From the NCBI GenBank assembly GCA_903813345.2, contig CAIIXF020000004.1, positions 17,223,513 to 17,287,512 of the forward strand: a DNA stretch of 64,000 nt. The letters are read 5' to 3'. Every line of letters begins with the position of its first letter. The first letter of the stretch is position 1. Below the pieces are notes generated by a model that searched no databases, was not told the origin of the DNA, and saw only the letters and a list, made by a program, of their open reading frames with translations. Positions 1-11,949 of this stretch are shown in pieces. The DNA is from Owenia fusiformis. Its lineage: Eukaryota; Annelida; Polychaeta; Sabellida; Oweniidae. The position numbers and the translations under genes are program-made.

Positions 1-999
1 TAACTGTCTAAAAATGCAGAAACATAACAGTTTTTGGTTTCAAAATTTGACAAAACTGAACGGCAAGGTCGTATCAGAGTCTCCAAGAAAAAGGCATTTG
101 GTATCTTCAGATGCTAGAGATTCAGGTTGACGGTTATTCAGTGACATGTGAATCAAAAATTTGTTTCAAACATTGACATAAACTTAATGAAAATGAGTGG
201 ATCGAACTTAAAAAGGGTGTTCTGATGGTGGTTAGAATCATTTCTGCACTTGTTTCAGAGGAGAGTCTCTAAAATGGTTTACGGATAACAAATATTTTGA
301 ATTTATTGTGAATATAGGTATCCCAAAACTTCATTTGCAAAGTCTAGCTGCTAGAAAATTGGTAGATTACGATGACTGTGGAATCAAAGTTTTTTTTGAC
401 AATTTAAATAAGATACAGTCAGTTTGTGTTAGTCTCAGGTCACACTGTTGATCATTTTGAAAATCAAAACAAAAATAAATTAATTTTGTCGACGCATTCT
501 CATAGAACCGGGGCGCAGATTTAAGCAGAGTATTTTCAGCAGTAAAACTTAAGAAATGCAGTCAAATACATGTATATGCAATGCACAAAAAGTTCAGGTA
601 CCGGTTGATAGTTTAAAAAATGGCAATCAGCTATTTCTTGGCCAAGTATACACAATGGTACAACATTTCGTCCCTTTATCAAACAAGTCCTTGAATACAA
701 TGGTTCATTACTTAACCGGGATTACAAATGGAGTCAACATTTCAAGAAACCCATTTCAGAGGTACGAATTATTTGCATTGAAAATATGGTGTAAGTGAAA
801 GACTGAAATTTTACAAAATGTTAAATTGACAATGAAGAGAGGTGAGAGAAAAATATTAGAGGCTGTTTAGATTGTAGAAAAAGGCAAATTTTAAGGGAAT
901 TGCAGTGACCAAGATAAATGGAACTATAGTACTCATGAAAAGTGAAATTTATAAAACATAATGATAAATAAAATTTGAAGCGCCCAAGATAGGGGGAAT
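1..999. other. No recognisable gene
   Basis: An 80-codon plus-strand frame at 556-798 has no recognised motif and no good splice context. Nothing else seen. Confidence 0.5.
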
Positions 1000-1795
1000 A
1001 GTACTAAATATGGTACGGGAAATTGTAGTATAAAATGACCAGGGGAAGTATAGTACCCATTATAAGAACATTTGTAGTGCCCACGATAAAGGGAATTGTA
1101 ATACCCATGATAAGGGGAATTGTAATACCCATGATAAAGGGAATTGTAGTACCCATGATAAAGGGAATTATATTTTCATGATGATGGGAATTGTAGTACC
1201 TATGATGAGGGGATTTGTAGTACACATGATAAGGAGAATTGTAGTATATTCATGATAAGTGGATTTATAGTACCTATGATAAGGAGAATTATAGAACTCA
1301 ATATGAAGGGAATTGTAGAACCCATAAAGGTAACTTTTACTGCCCATGATAAAAGGGGAACTGTAGTATTCGAGAATTGTAATACCCATGATAAGGGGAA
1401 TCATAAAGCAAATGATAAGGGGAATTGTAGTACCAAAGATAAGGGGAATTGTAGCACCAAAGATAAGGGGAATTGTAGTACCCAAGATAAGGGGAATTGT
1501 ATAGTACCCATGATAAGATTGTAGTACTCATGATAAAGGGAATTGTAGTACCTTAGATAAGGGGAATTGTAGTACCCGAGATGAGGGGAATTGTAGTACC
1601 CGAGATGAGGGGAATTGTAGTACCCGAGATGAGGGGAATTGTAGTACCCGAGATGAGGGAAATTGTAGTACCCGAGATGAGGGGATTTGTAGTACCCGAG
1701 ATGAGGGGAATTGTAGTACCCGAGATGAGGTGAATTGTAGTACCCGAGATGAGGGGAATTGTAGTACCCGAGATTAGGGGAATTGTTACCTGTAA
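1000..1795. repeat. 24-bp minisatellite
   Basis: Units of the form GGGGAATTGTAGTACCCGAG plus ATGA. Nearly perfect for about nine units at 1558-1780, increasingly diverged towards 1000. The 24-bp length keeps ORFs open on both strands (for example an LGYYNSPH octapeptide series on the minus strand). These are not genes. Confidence 0.95.
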
Positions 1796-3181
1796 TAAGG
1801 AAAAGCACTGCTTTCACTATAAGCAAATTGTATTACTCGTCATAGTGGTAAGTTGTGGTTTCACAAGTGAAAATCTAGAACACATGCATAAGGAATTGAA
1901 GAAAATGGTAAGCAGTTTTATGCGTAATACACGAAATAACAATAATTACATAAGAAAAGTATTTTCATTTCATAAGAAACATTTATAGGTTATATACTTT
2001 TGCTGGGGAGAGTTTAAGGTACAAAAGGTCGGAAGGAGACATGTCTGTGAAAATCACTGGAGTAATGATGCTGTTTTCTTTTTTATTGTAGAAAATAAGC
2101 TAACATAGCAGATATCTGGATATGGCGCATTGTTAAATGGCATATATTGTATTTGGCATATGCATGTTTTGTTGTCTTTGTAATAAAATGAGATTGAGTA
2201 TATATGTTTGAAAAGTACATATACTGGTTTTCAGTGGCTACCAAATCACTCAATGAAAAACGACAACTTGAGCATCCAGATTTAAGACAGCTTAAACAGA
2301 AGCTTTCGGGTGTGATTTAGGCAGCAAAGCCACACACACAATAGGGTCATACGGCAGTGCTTTCGACAGATGGTCAACGTGGGTAAACAATTGCCCCAAA
2401 GTATGTATTTTGTCAGCTAAGACATGATTTTGCAAATCATTGACATTAGACAGTAGTGGAATCAGCCTAACGAACACTAGCGAAACCGACTTCTAATAAA
2501 CACATTTACAGCATAAATAATACAGTTTTTATCAGATCACATGTTAATTCAGATTTGTTTAAAATTTGAGTTTACATTTATCATAGCTCTTGGTTAAGCA
2601 AGGTTTTCTCAGATTTGATGATATTTGTCATATTAGAAATTCAGACTGTCGTTTTAGGACACTAATATTTGTATCAATAGAAGATATTTAAAAACAGTAT
2701 ATAAGAAGGTAGCAAGTGCGTCATTGTAGCAACATGCTCAGATTTTTGTCCAGTAACTTTATATAAGATGGTTTAAAAGAAGCAAACATAAGCAATGAAA
2801 ATTCGTTTTTAGAGCAATTTTATATCACAAATCACAAAATTATATGTGTTAAAGTTTAGTGATAAAGCTATAAGCTACACAAGGTGCAGATAATTTATTG
2901 TAAAGGCAGTTAAGTCATGTCATGATACGTTGTTTAGAACGCAATATTTAAGACCCCGCGGTGCAACAATGGCCGCAAAGAAAGGCATTTCAGATAGGAG
3001 ACTGTTAAAGATGGTTTTATCCAGCACACGTTGAAAAAAGGATTAAGTGTTTCAAAGAATTTAGGATTATAATTATAAAACCTGTATTTTAAGATTTTTG
3101 TATTTTAAGAATCTTACTCAACAGTTTATGTAAATGTCTGTGCTTAATAATCAATATAAATTTTCGCTTACTTTAACACTT
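1796..3181. other. No recognisable gene
   Basis: Contains a 61-codon minus-strand frame at 2292-2477 (LIPLLSNVNDLQNHVLADK) of unknown meaning; it could be a fragment of something, but I cannot name it. The rest is AT-rich and featureless. Confidence 0.4.
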
Positions 3182-3244
3182 CACGCAGCCGCAGAGCCAC
3201 ATGCTAGTAAATGTTATGTTTCTTAAGTGTAAGTTAGAATAGAA
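3182..3244. repeat. 63-bp direct repeat, copy 1
   Basis: Identical to 3782-3844, exactly 600 bp away. Begins CACGCAGCCGCAGAGCCACA. The first 19 bp also occur at 3696-3714. Confidence 0.9.
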
Positions 3245-3781
3245 ATGTATTTTATTGCGTTTGAGTCACGTAGTACGAATTAGCAAGAAAATGATTTCTA
3301 TTTGGTCGTTTAACGTTATGAAAATAGAACGGTAATTGTGAATGCAGTATTACTGAGTGAACGGTGTATGTATTCGTGAATAAGATCACTTCGGCTCTAA
3401 GCGGCGAGATAAACTAAGTAAATGTCTTTAAAATGTAACGAAAATTTTTCGGATAAACCTTTTTCCTTTAACCTCAATTGTTGAGGATTTCAAAGATTTT
3501 TAGCATCATATGTTCTCAACAGAATAATAATAATGGGCATTAATGAGTGTGTGATGCTAAAGATAGAAAAGGTTTTACAGGTGGTCGGAAATTTTTTAAT
3601 TTTGAAAATGAGATTTGTTATTACTACATTATCGAGTAAGCTAATCAATTGTCCAATTGTCAAAAATTAACATTTTTGTATATTTTCCAGCGGCGACGCA
3701 GCCGCAGAGCCACATTTTGGCAACCAGCATGTACATACGATAACATTATTGTACAAATAATACACTCGGTTTTCTCTGCAG

Positions 3782-3844
3782 CACGCAGCCGCAGAGCCAC
3801 ATGCTAGTAAATGTTATGTTTCTTAAGTGTAAGTTAGAATAGAA
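3782..3844. repeat. 63-bp direct repeat, copy 2
   Basis: Identical to 3182-3244. Its last base touches the first base of the 1.9-kb dispersed repeat at 3845. Confidence 0.9.
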
Positions 3845-5741
3845 GGGTAATTACAAACAGAGCAACAGTACATGCTTGTAATGAACATTTCAAAAAATGC
3901 TTGGCAGTTTTGATTCAAGAAAATGTCTTTGTCATCATTTCCATTGCACTTTAGGAAATATAAATTAAGCTAATTTTCAATATTTAAAAAAAGTTCAGAT
4001 TATTTTATAAACATGCATGCAAGTTGTATCTTGCCAGTTTGACAATTCTTCGAATCTTCACACCCTGGATACATACATGTATAGCATTGTAAAAAACATG
4101 TTTTAAGGAACTTGGTTATAGCTTTACTTCAATGCAGTGAGATGTACTGAAAAGTGCAAAAAATCATTTTCTCAATTCTTATTACTTTTATATTTTAAAA
4201 ACTAATTTAGCATTACAGATCTGGTTCATTATGACATATTTAACCCTTTCATTCCCAACCTCAAAGGTATGGATAATAAAGGTTAATGAAAAAACAAAAA
4301 AAAACATTTCTCAAATGTAACTTTTATGATTTTCCCATGCATCAAATTGTTCTTTTTCTGATTGTTTGAGCAAAATGGAAAAATGACCATTTAGCAGGCC
4401 ACCTAGTGGAATGTGCTTTTATGTGCAAGTAGTAATCATTCTTACAAAATATATAGTTTAGAGTAATTTAGAGACTGAACAAACATTTTCATTGTTGGGA
4501 AATAACAGCTCAGAAAGTAATCAGGAATTCAGAGTACCAAAGAATTTCTAAATCTGCTGCCATTTAGAATTATTTATGCAACATAACATAGGTCCAAAGA
4601 AATTTATGAAAGTTAACTTCTTTTGCATATTTTAGAATATCACCAATTGCTGTCTGGGTAATATAGCCTCAAATAGTTTACAAAAAATGGGAATTGAGAC
4701 ATATCAGATGTGTGTAAGTCATAGGGAGTTTTGAGAGTATATTACCCATAATGCATTGCTATAACAGCATAAGATATATGAACTCTACATGTACATGTGA
4801 ATCACAAAATAGGGAGGTTTAAGCTTCAGTTTTTAAGAGAACTTATACACAGACATATAGAATTTTGGCCTTTTGGGGATTAGTGGTCACCTTGTAGAAT
4901 TTTTTGTCTGACAGGGTATGAAAGAAAAGAGGAAAGCAGTTGTAATTAGGTGTCTGGAAAAACCAACTGAGAAGGAAAAGCAATCCCTGGCGGTCTAAAA
5001 CTTAAACTTGTTGCAAATGACAGCTAATGGGGGTCTGGTACACCAGAATGTTGGGTTCATAGTACTACACATTCCCTTGAGTTCTCCTAAAACGAATAGC
5101 TTCATTAACCTCCAAGTTCAATATACTTTTTAAGTGATGTGACATTTCTGCATTTGACTCATCCATCAAATAAATTATGAGAAAGATGTAGGTTACCTAC
5201 ATTGTAAACATGATTAAAAATGCTATCTATTTTAAATATTTCATATCTGCAAGTAAAATGTCATCATGATCCTATACTCAATTCTACAATTGACTCAATT
5301 CTACTACATTTCACTCAACTTTATAACTTCAATTTAACAATTTCAGTGAATGTAATAATGCTGAGAGTAAATCAATGCCAACAAAACAAATGGGTTTCAT
5401 TTCTATTTAATTTTACAAAATGAATCAAACAGTTCAAATATGAATTCATAAGTTTCCCTGGAATCGCAAAGTACATCTGGAAATGACAAGTTGGTTTATC
5501 AAATATTTTTCTCCTCAACTGTAATCATAGAGAATCATCATAGCATTTTACTTGCATTATTTGTACAGATCATTGTTTTCAGTTTATATAAATATAACAT
5601 ATAATAATTCCTATTGTATTCAGGATAACATCCTTGTACATATTAGTCCAAAAATGAACAACAATCAAGATTTCAGATCTTCCAAGTTCAAGGGGAATGC
5701 ATCAAGGATATTCAGGTGAAAGGATTTCAGATTTGCCAATC
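3845..5741. repeat. Dispersed repeat A, copy 1 (1.9 kb)
   Basis: Matches 45374-47326 in direct orientation almost throughout, starting at GGGTAATTACAAACAGAGCA and ending at CAGATTTGCCAATC. Small indels separate the copies. No coding potential is conserved between them. No terminal inverted repeats or target duplication are visible, so the element class is unknown. Confidence 0.9.
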
Positions 5742-6384
5742 TGCCTTCCCTCTAATGCTGTACACAGGGGAAGAATTACTCCGCGGAACCCTTTCGGCCA
5801 TGTCTCTTGCCAGTTTGAAATGGTTGAGAGCTTACTCATTGGAAAATGATCTATAGGTTATTAAATACGTTGTAGAAGCGCAAACTTTATGTGGTGCGCG
5901 AAAGCTATCATATTCACGTCAGAGACGCACGTACAATGAGAGTTGCTATGCAACGGCAAAACTGCCCTAATTCACGTCACCATACTAGTCAATGGGCAAA
6001 AGGGCAAACGCCTGACTTTTTATCTCGAGTTATAGATTTATGTGGCCTCACTGGCCTATCTGAGGTTCTAAAGCTATGTCTAAGCTACATCTTGACACTA
6101 AACTCAATAGGGGCCAATCATCTACTTTTTGAAATAATTGGTCAATTGTGACACTACCCCCTCTCTCTGCAGACACAAATTGAAATTCACAAAAATGAAG
6201 GCAAAATTAATACGCCACTTGACTCGAAATTTTCCTTCAGATAACCCAAATAAACGCATTTTCAGAAGAAATGGCATGTTGCCATTGCAAAAAGATTACA
6301 ACTGTGCCTACATACTAGCTTACTGACTCGTCATGATCACAATTGTGTTGGGACTACATTTATTTTTGAATACTACTTTTTTCT
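5742..6384. other. No recognisable gene
   Basis: An 86-codon plus-strand frame (5891-6151) shows no motif. The composition becomes slightly more GC-rich towards the promoter-like segment that follows. Confidence 0.4.
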
Positions 6385-6390
6385 ATTCAG

Positions 6391-6490
6391 CGGAAGTGAC
6401 GTATTAGGGCATTTTGGGCAACGTATTGACCCGGATATAACAAGAAATGAGACGCCACGACACTTCCTAAAATGGAAACCGGAATGTGCA
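6391..6490 (+). promoter_or_regulatory. ETS/CRE-like promoter segment
   Basis: CGGAAGTGACGTA (6391-6403) is a fused ETS and CRE site typical of animal housekeeping promoters. Further ETS-like words follow: CACTTCCT (6461-6468) and ACCGGAA (about 6477). Local GC is higher than the surroundings, and a consensus splice donor (GAG|GTAAGATT) lies at 6530/6531. Confidence 0.4.
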
Positions 6491-7547
6491 CGCTCCGCAC
6501 ATTTCTCCCAATATCTTCAGTTGTATTGAGGTAAGATTCAAATGAACTAATTATTTGTATTCCTGGGATCAATAGCTTTAGAATGATATCAGATTATATG
6601 GACATTTCTGGATATTTTTTATAAAAAATCCACTTGAAGTTGATCAAAATATGTACACGTGTTTTCTTACGGCAAGCGTTCGTTGAATTATACCAGCGTC
6701 CCTTTGGTTTTGGAAGATATCCTTTCGTCTATGTTAGAACCATGGTATGGTTGAACAAATGTCAAAATTTGATCAATATTGCATTCAATCTGTAAAATTT
6801 ATCAATAATTTTGTGGGTTATTTTTGGTCCATTTTTCCGAATGATTTTTCAGTTTTCAGCGTCTGTGTGCTAAGGATGTTTATGGGTTTTTTTCATATTC
6901 TTATTTCTTATGGAGCATGGTCCTATCTCATTGCATGTGCAGTTGCTAAGCCCAACTCCTTGTATTTTTCTTCATCGAGCGGACTTTATATGGTCTGGGA
7001 TCACAAATATGGGTCCACGAGCCACTTTGACTCCTTTCAATACCAAATATTGTAATGAATGAACCTAAAATGTCGATAAAATAAAAGTAAGGATGTGTAC
7101 CAATATTTTCCTTCGATATCGAAGTCAAACTTTCAATATTTCTTTCGCAAATTCAATTGTCATATCCTTGACGATGCTAAAAATGTGAATCCTGGCCTAT
7201 TTTCTAGATCAATTTCCTTCATAGATCTAGACATGTTAGAAGTACTTTACTAGGTGATGAAATTCCTTGAAAAATAAATTAGGCCTATTCAAATGACAAA
7301 CATAAATACCAAAATCAATTTGACGTATCTAAACCAAATCTTTAATAATATCTGCGGTAGGCCTAATTCCCGGCCTAATTATGTTATTTTTGATTTTTTC
7401 CTCTCCCAAGAAATTTTTGAAAAACTGATTGAGTGCTTTTGAAAGTAATGTAGACCCATTATATTTACTTTTTAATTTGGAGGAAAAATTGTTATCTTAG
7501 GAAAATATTTACAAATGTGACCTTTATTTTGAAACCCTTGCTTGACT

Positions 7548-7562
7548 CCCCCCCCCCCCCCC
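7548..7562. repeat. Poly-C tract
   Basis: About 15 C residues in an AT-rich background. Confidence 0.9.
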
Positions 7563-10301
7563 CTAAAAATAAATTTAGATTTGTATTGAACTCAAATACT
7601 CAATGGGGTTAGATTTTGGTCCATTTTTCCTGAAATTCCTGAAGACTTTAAGCCATAGTGTTATTATATAGGCCTATTGTAAATAAAACCAAGAAATACC
7701 CAAATAATTAATACATGATTTATGACTTGATTTGTCTCAATTTTGGGTCTACAAATTGAAACTAAAAACACTTTTTATGTACAGTACTTTTAAAATATTC
7801 ACCACATCCAATGTGCAATCAATATATATACATGTATATGTGATTCTTGCAGATGAAAGAATAAGACATGACAGAAATTAGAGACTAAGGCCTATACTAG
7901 AACTAGAAGGTTTTCGATTGATGTCCATGCAATCCCAATGATGAAGATGGTGGAAAAATGTCAACACCAATGGATACACTACTTCCATTAAATTCATAGA
8001 GGTTTGTAAACTAGACTTCATGTAATATATATTTACCAGCAACACTCTTAGCCTAGTAGGGGTTCTTAATGACCATTAAAATTCATTATTTTAATAGGTC
8101 TGAAAGTATGAAAGATTGGGAATTAAAAACTAGAAATATCCCAGTCAGTTTACTCATGCAAATAATTTGTGGTAGGTCATGAAACACCCTAAGACATTTA
8201 AGTATTTTTAACTTATTCTAGGAAAGACAAGTCAAATACTGTAGGTGTCCTTTGTTAGAGGGGAAAATATTGGTTACCCATCCAGCGCTCTTACTAGTAA
8301 ATTATTCAGTGTTACTGTAACAATTAATAACATTTTTTCAAATTCATTCCATTAAGAGATATTGGCTCATTAAAGGGACATTCCTGGCCAGACCATTTCT
8401 CTCGCAATATGAAAGCTATAACCACTGAACCATATAATCGTTTCCATAATATTAGCAAAATGCAGACAATTGGTTTGATATATTCAATGTTGATCAATTG
8501 TCTAGATACATGAGATAGAAATACTTGATTTACATCATTAAATATTCAGAATTCAAGAAGTTAAATATGAAAATTGATCAACTGATGAACATTCAAGTTT
8601 AATGGAGCTTTCTGTTATACCTGCCATGCATGCTATTTACCCCAAGTTAGCCACCTGGTGGTGAAACTGGCATTAGTATTATTAAAAATGCAGTGCTTTT
8701 TCAAGTAGGGTTGGTTTATATTCAACTTAGAATTAAGGAAGACATTTTACACATCTATTATAAAATTTTGAAAAAAAGCTGAGGTCAGTTAGCTATATTA
8801 AAGTGGCAACAAGGACTCTAGAGAGAAATTTCAAATTTTTTTATTTTTCTGAGCTATCAGGTCAATATTTGGCTTAACGTCTTCTTTGACATACCTATTT
8901 TCTGAAAATGTATGGATAAACTATCAATTCCAGCATCAAGAAGTGTAAATTCAGTTCAAAGCTGCTATAAACAGATAAAGGGAGTCACACTTAGAAATTT
9001 TTAAGATTCACCGCGTTTCAAGAGGAATATCAGCTAAAATAATGTTCATCCAGGGGGTTTCTTTGTAGATTATAAAAACATGTTAGTCTTGATGAAATAT
9101 CCAAACTCAAATATATTTTGACATTGGTCGATGATCTGCACTAATTGTTCCACCTTTCGAGGGAGATATGTCTAACTTCTAGAGATAACAACATATGTTT
9201 GAATTGATGGAAATTGTGTTGAGACCATTTGTAGGGCACATATTGTATGTTAAAAAGATATTTCAGCAGTGATGTCTCAAACAGAGAAAATTTGGAGATT
9301 TGTCATGACACATGTAGAATACAGATCATGATCAAGTGACAAGCAAAAAGAATTAAACAAACACATTTTTATAATCAACATTTTCACTTAATCATTTCAC
9401 AATTATCTGAATTTTTGTGAATTGAACTGCAATAATAAAGAAAATTGAATAAATGTTCCAATTGTTATTGGCCCACCCTGTATCTATGTAAATTGACAAC
9501 ATACTAGTATATTCATTTATGTTTTACAGGCTTTGTCTCCAAGATGCCTTGGGTGCACAGAAGGTTGGCTTTGGTGGATGGTTATGCCTAAGTACCTGAG
9601 TGATGAAGTAAACAAGATGACTTAAGGCAAATAACAGTCATTTGAGACTGTTTGACATTATACAAAACTAGCTACAGAGGTAAGAGATCAAGTAATATAC
9701 AGTAAAACCTGTATTATCTGAACACCATTGGGAATGGCCAGAAAGCATTCAGCTGAAGAAATGTATTGATTTCGAAGTTTCTCTATCCGCAAGATTGTGG
9801 ATTTTTAAAAAATATTTCTGCATTCTCAATGAATATTATTATTCCTATTGACCATCTGGCTTCATGGCATCCAAAATCTGAGGACATTTCATATTTTTCA
9901 GAAGTTTTGATATCAAATCAATATTTGACAAGTTTGTAAGAAAATTGTGAAAAGTGTTCGGATTACACATGTTAACTTTTCAAATATGAGTGTTCACTGT
10001 TCAAATTAGGACGTTGTCGGGTTTCAAGGTTTTTTAACATGGGAGTCAAGTCAATGGGAGGAAAAATGGAGCCAGAAAATGTGTAAGCATTGGAAGGTGT
10101 TTGGATCAGTCAGGTGTTCAGATATACAGGTTTTGCTGTATGGGATAAACTCATCATCTTTGTTATCAAAATAACATTATAAGGAAAATGTTTGCATCTT
10201 ATTTAAGTAATGATAATTCTTCATTTTCTAGCCCTATTTAAAAAGAAAACTACATATAGGCCTACATAATTTGGTCCTGATTACAATTTTTATTGTGATA
10301 T

Positions 10302-11165
10302 TGTTATGGTCTCAATTTTTCTTTTTTGACGGTGGTTGGTGCTTGGCGGTTGATTGTTGGCGGTTGGTGTCTGTAACAAATTCTTACAACTTCCAATAAC
10401 TTAACAAATACTGTTTAGACTGACTTCAATTTTTTTCAAAATCATCATTATGTTTTCAGAATTATAAATCTGACTATATATTTAAGATTTGACCTTCAAT
10501 GACATTTTCAAGGTCAAGAAAGGTCAAAAAGGTCTTTTTTCAACTTGTTTCAAATTGACCAATTTTTTTTTCAAAATCATCTACAAGTTATCAGAAGTTC
10601 AAATCTGACTTTAGATTTGAGATTTCACCTTCAATGACCTTTTCAAGGTCAAAAAGGTCTTTTTCAACTTGTTTCAAATTGACCAATTTTTTTTCAAAAT
10701 CATCTACAATTTATCAGAAGTTCAAATCTGACTTTAGATTTGAGATTTCACCTTCAATGACCTTTTCAAGGTCAAAAAGGTCCAACTTCAAAAATTGACC
10801 AACTCCTTTTTTCAAAACCATCTACATGTTCTCAACAGTTCAAATATAACTATAGATTTGACCTTCAATGGCATTCTCAAGGTCAAAAAAGATTAGACCT
10901 TCAATGACATTCTCAAGGTCAAATTGAAATTGACCGATTTCTTTTTCAAAATCATCTAAAAGTTCTCAGAAGTTCAAATCAGACTTTAGATTTGAGCTTC
11001 AATTACCTTCTCGGGGTCAAAGAAGTCTTTTTTTCTACTTGTTTCAAATTGACCAATTTATTTTTTCAAAATCATCTACAAGTTCTCAGAAATTCAAATT
11101 TGACTTAAGATTGAACTCATAATATTGTGAGCGCCTAGTTGATGAGATTTTGTCATGTTAATGTC
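10302..11165. repeat. Dispersed repeat D, inverted copy, expanded by an AAGGTCA satellite
   Basis: The ends match the D family (GTTATGGTCTCAA... and GTTGGTGTCTGTAACAAATT at 10302-10383; CATGTTAATGTCTTGTT near 11155). Between them lie about six diverged units of 115-125 bp containing TTCAAGGTCAAAAAGGTC and TTTCAAATTGACCAA. Confidence 0.75.
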
Positions 11166-11807
11166 TTGTTAACACCATGATTGGAATACCAATTTAGACA
11201 ATGCTAAGCTTGAATGAAGTAACTGCATTCATATTTCTTTTATATCATAGTGATACATGCAATTTGTTACTTTTGTGTGATATTCACTTTCAGGTGTGAT
11301 CCATCAGGGGCCCTCGAAGTGAACTATAGCCTTGTTTGACTGAGCCTTTTTACAGTGTATGTAAGCACATGCTACAGGAGACTATGACCAGAGAGACAAT
11401 AATGAGTTTGACAAACGAGTCCATGGCAGTAGTGGAACTTACTGAGCACATTGACTTACTTTAATTTTTCTGTCTCTCTTTGGATTTATGGTATTTATGG
11501 CATTCAGAATATAGACAATGGACACAGAACAAAAAGAACAACATCTCTTTTAATGACCATATCTCTCAACAGCTCAAGAAAATATGTTCCTTGTAAACAC
11601 CATTCCTAAACACATGTAGCTATGTACAGGATATCCATAAATCCATATTTACAAATACTAGTGATTTAATTATGAACTACAGAACACTTTATTCTTCTTC
11701 GGGATTTTGAAAATGTGGTGTGTAGTTATTCTGATAAAAATAAATCTATATTTTATGCATATTTTTGTCATGTACATGATTTTATTATACATGTCAGACC
11801 TATATAG

Positions 11808-11948
11808 CCAGCTTTTGCCAATTAGGGGGTCACTTTTTAAAAAATGCCAGGGGGTTCACATTTGACCATTTTGGCCCAAAAATGACCAAAATCAATCTTT
11901 GGCAAGATGATTCGCTGGAACCCACAGAACCACGCTGGCTATGGGCCT
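11808..11948. repeat. Small inverted repeat (TAGCCAGC ... GCTGGCTA)
   Basis: ATATAGCCAGC at 11804 and GCTGGCTAT at 11934 pair across 120 bp that contain GGCCCAAAAATGACC. Perhaps an old MITE. Confidence 0.35.
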
Positions 11949-11949
11949 G

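Larger units (their letters stand above)
6405..11760 (+). ncRNA. Candidate spliced transcript, probably non-coding
   Basis: Possible exons: about 6405-6530 (donor GTAAGATT), 7853-8001 (acceptor TTCTTGCAG, donor GTTTGTAA), 9540-9679 (acceptor ATGTTTTACAG, donor GTAAGAGA) and 11294 onward (acceptor CACTTTCAG), with AATAAA at 11739-11744. Spliced frames are short: the longest I find starts at 6472 and ends within about 45 codons if exon 2 is skipped. Splice motifs of this quality do arise by chance in 5 kb, so this is only a candidate. Confidence 0.22.

Noticed and set aside
1401-1826. 141-codon minus-strand ORF over the minisatellite
   Set aside because: The frame follows the 24-bp unit and its product is a repeated octapeptide; neighbouring units keep other frames open too.
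2292-2477. 61-codon minus-strand ORF beginning MFVRLIPLLSNV
   Set aside because: It looks protein-like in composition but I cannot link it to a family and see no adjoining exon.
9459-9480. Mariner end from GGCCCACCCTGTA
   Set aside because: Only the last nine bases resemble a terminus and there is no inverse partner within several kb.
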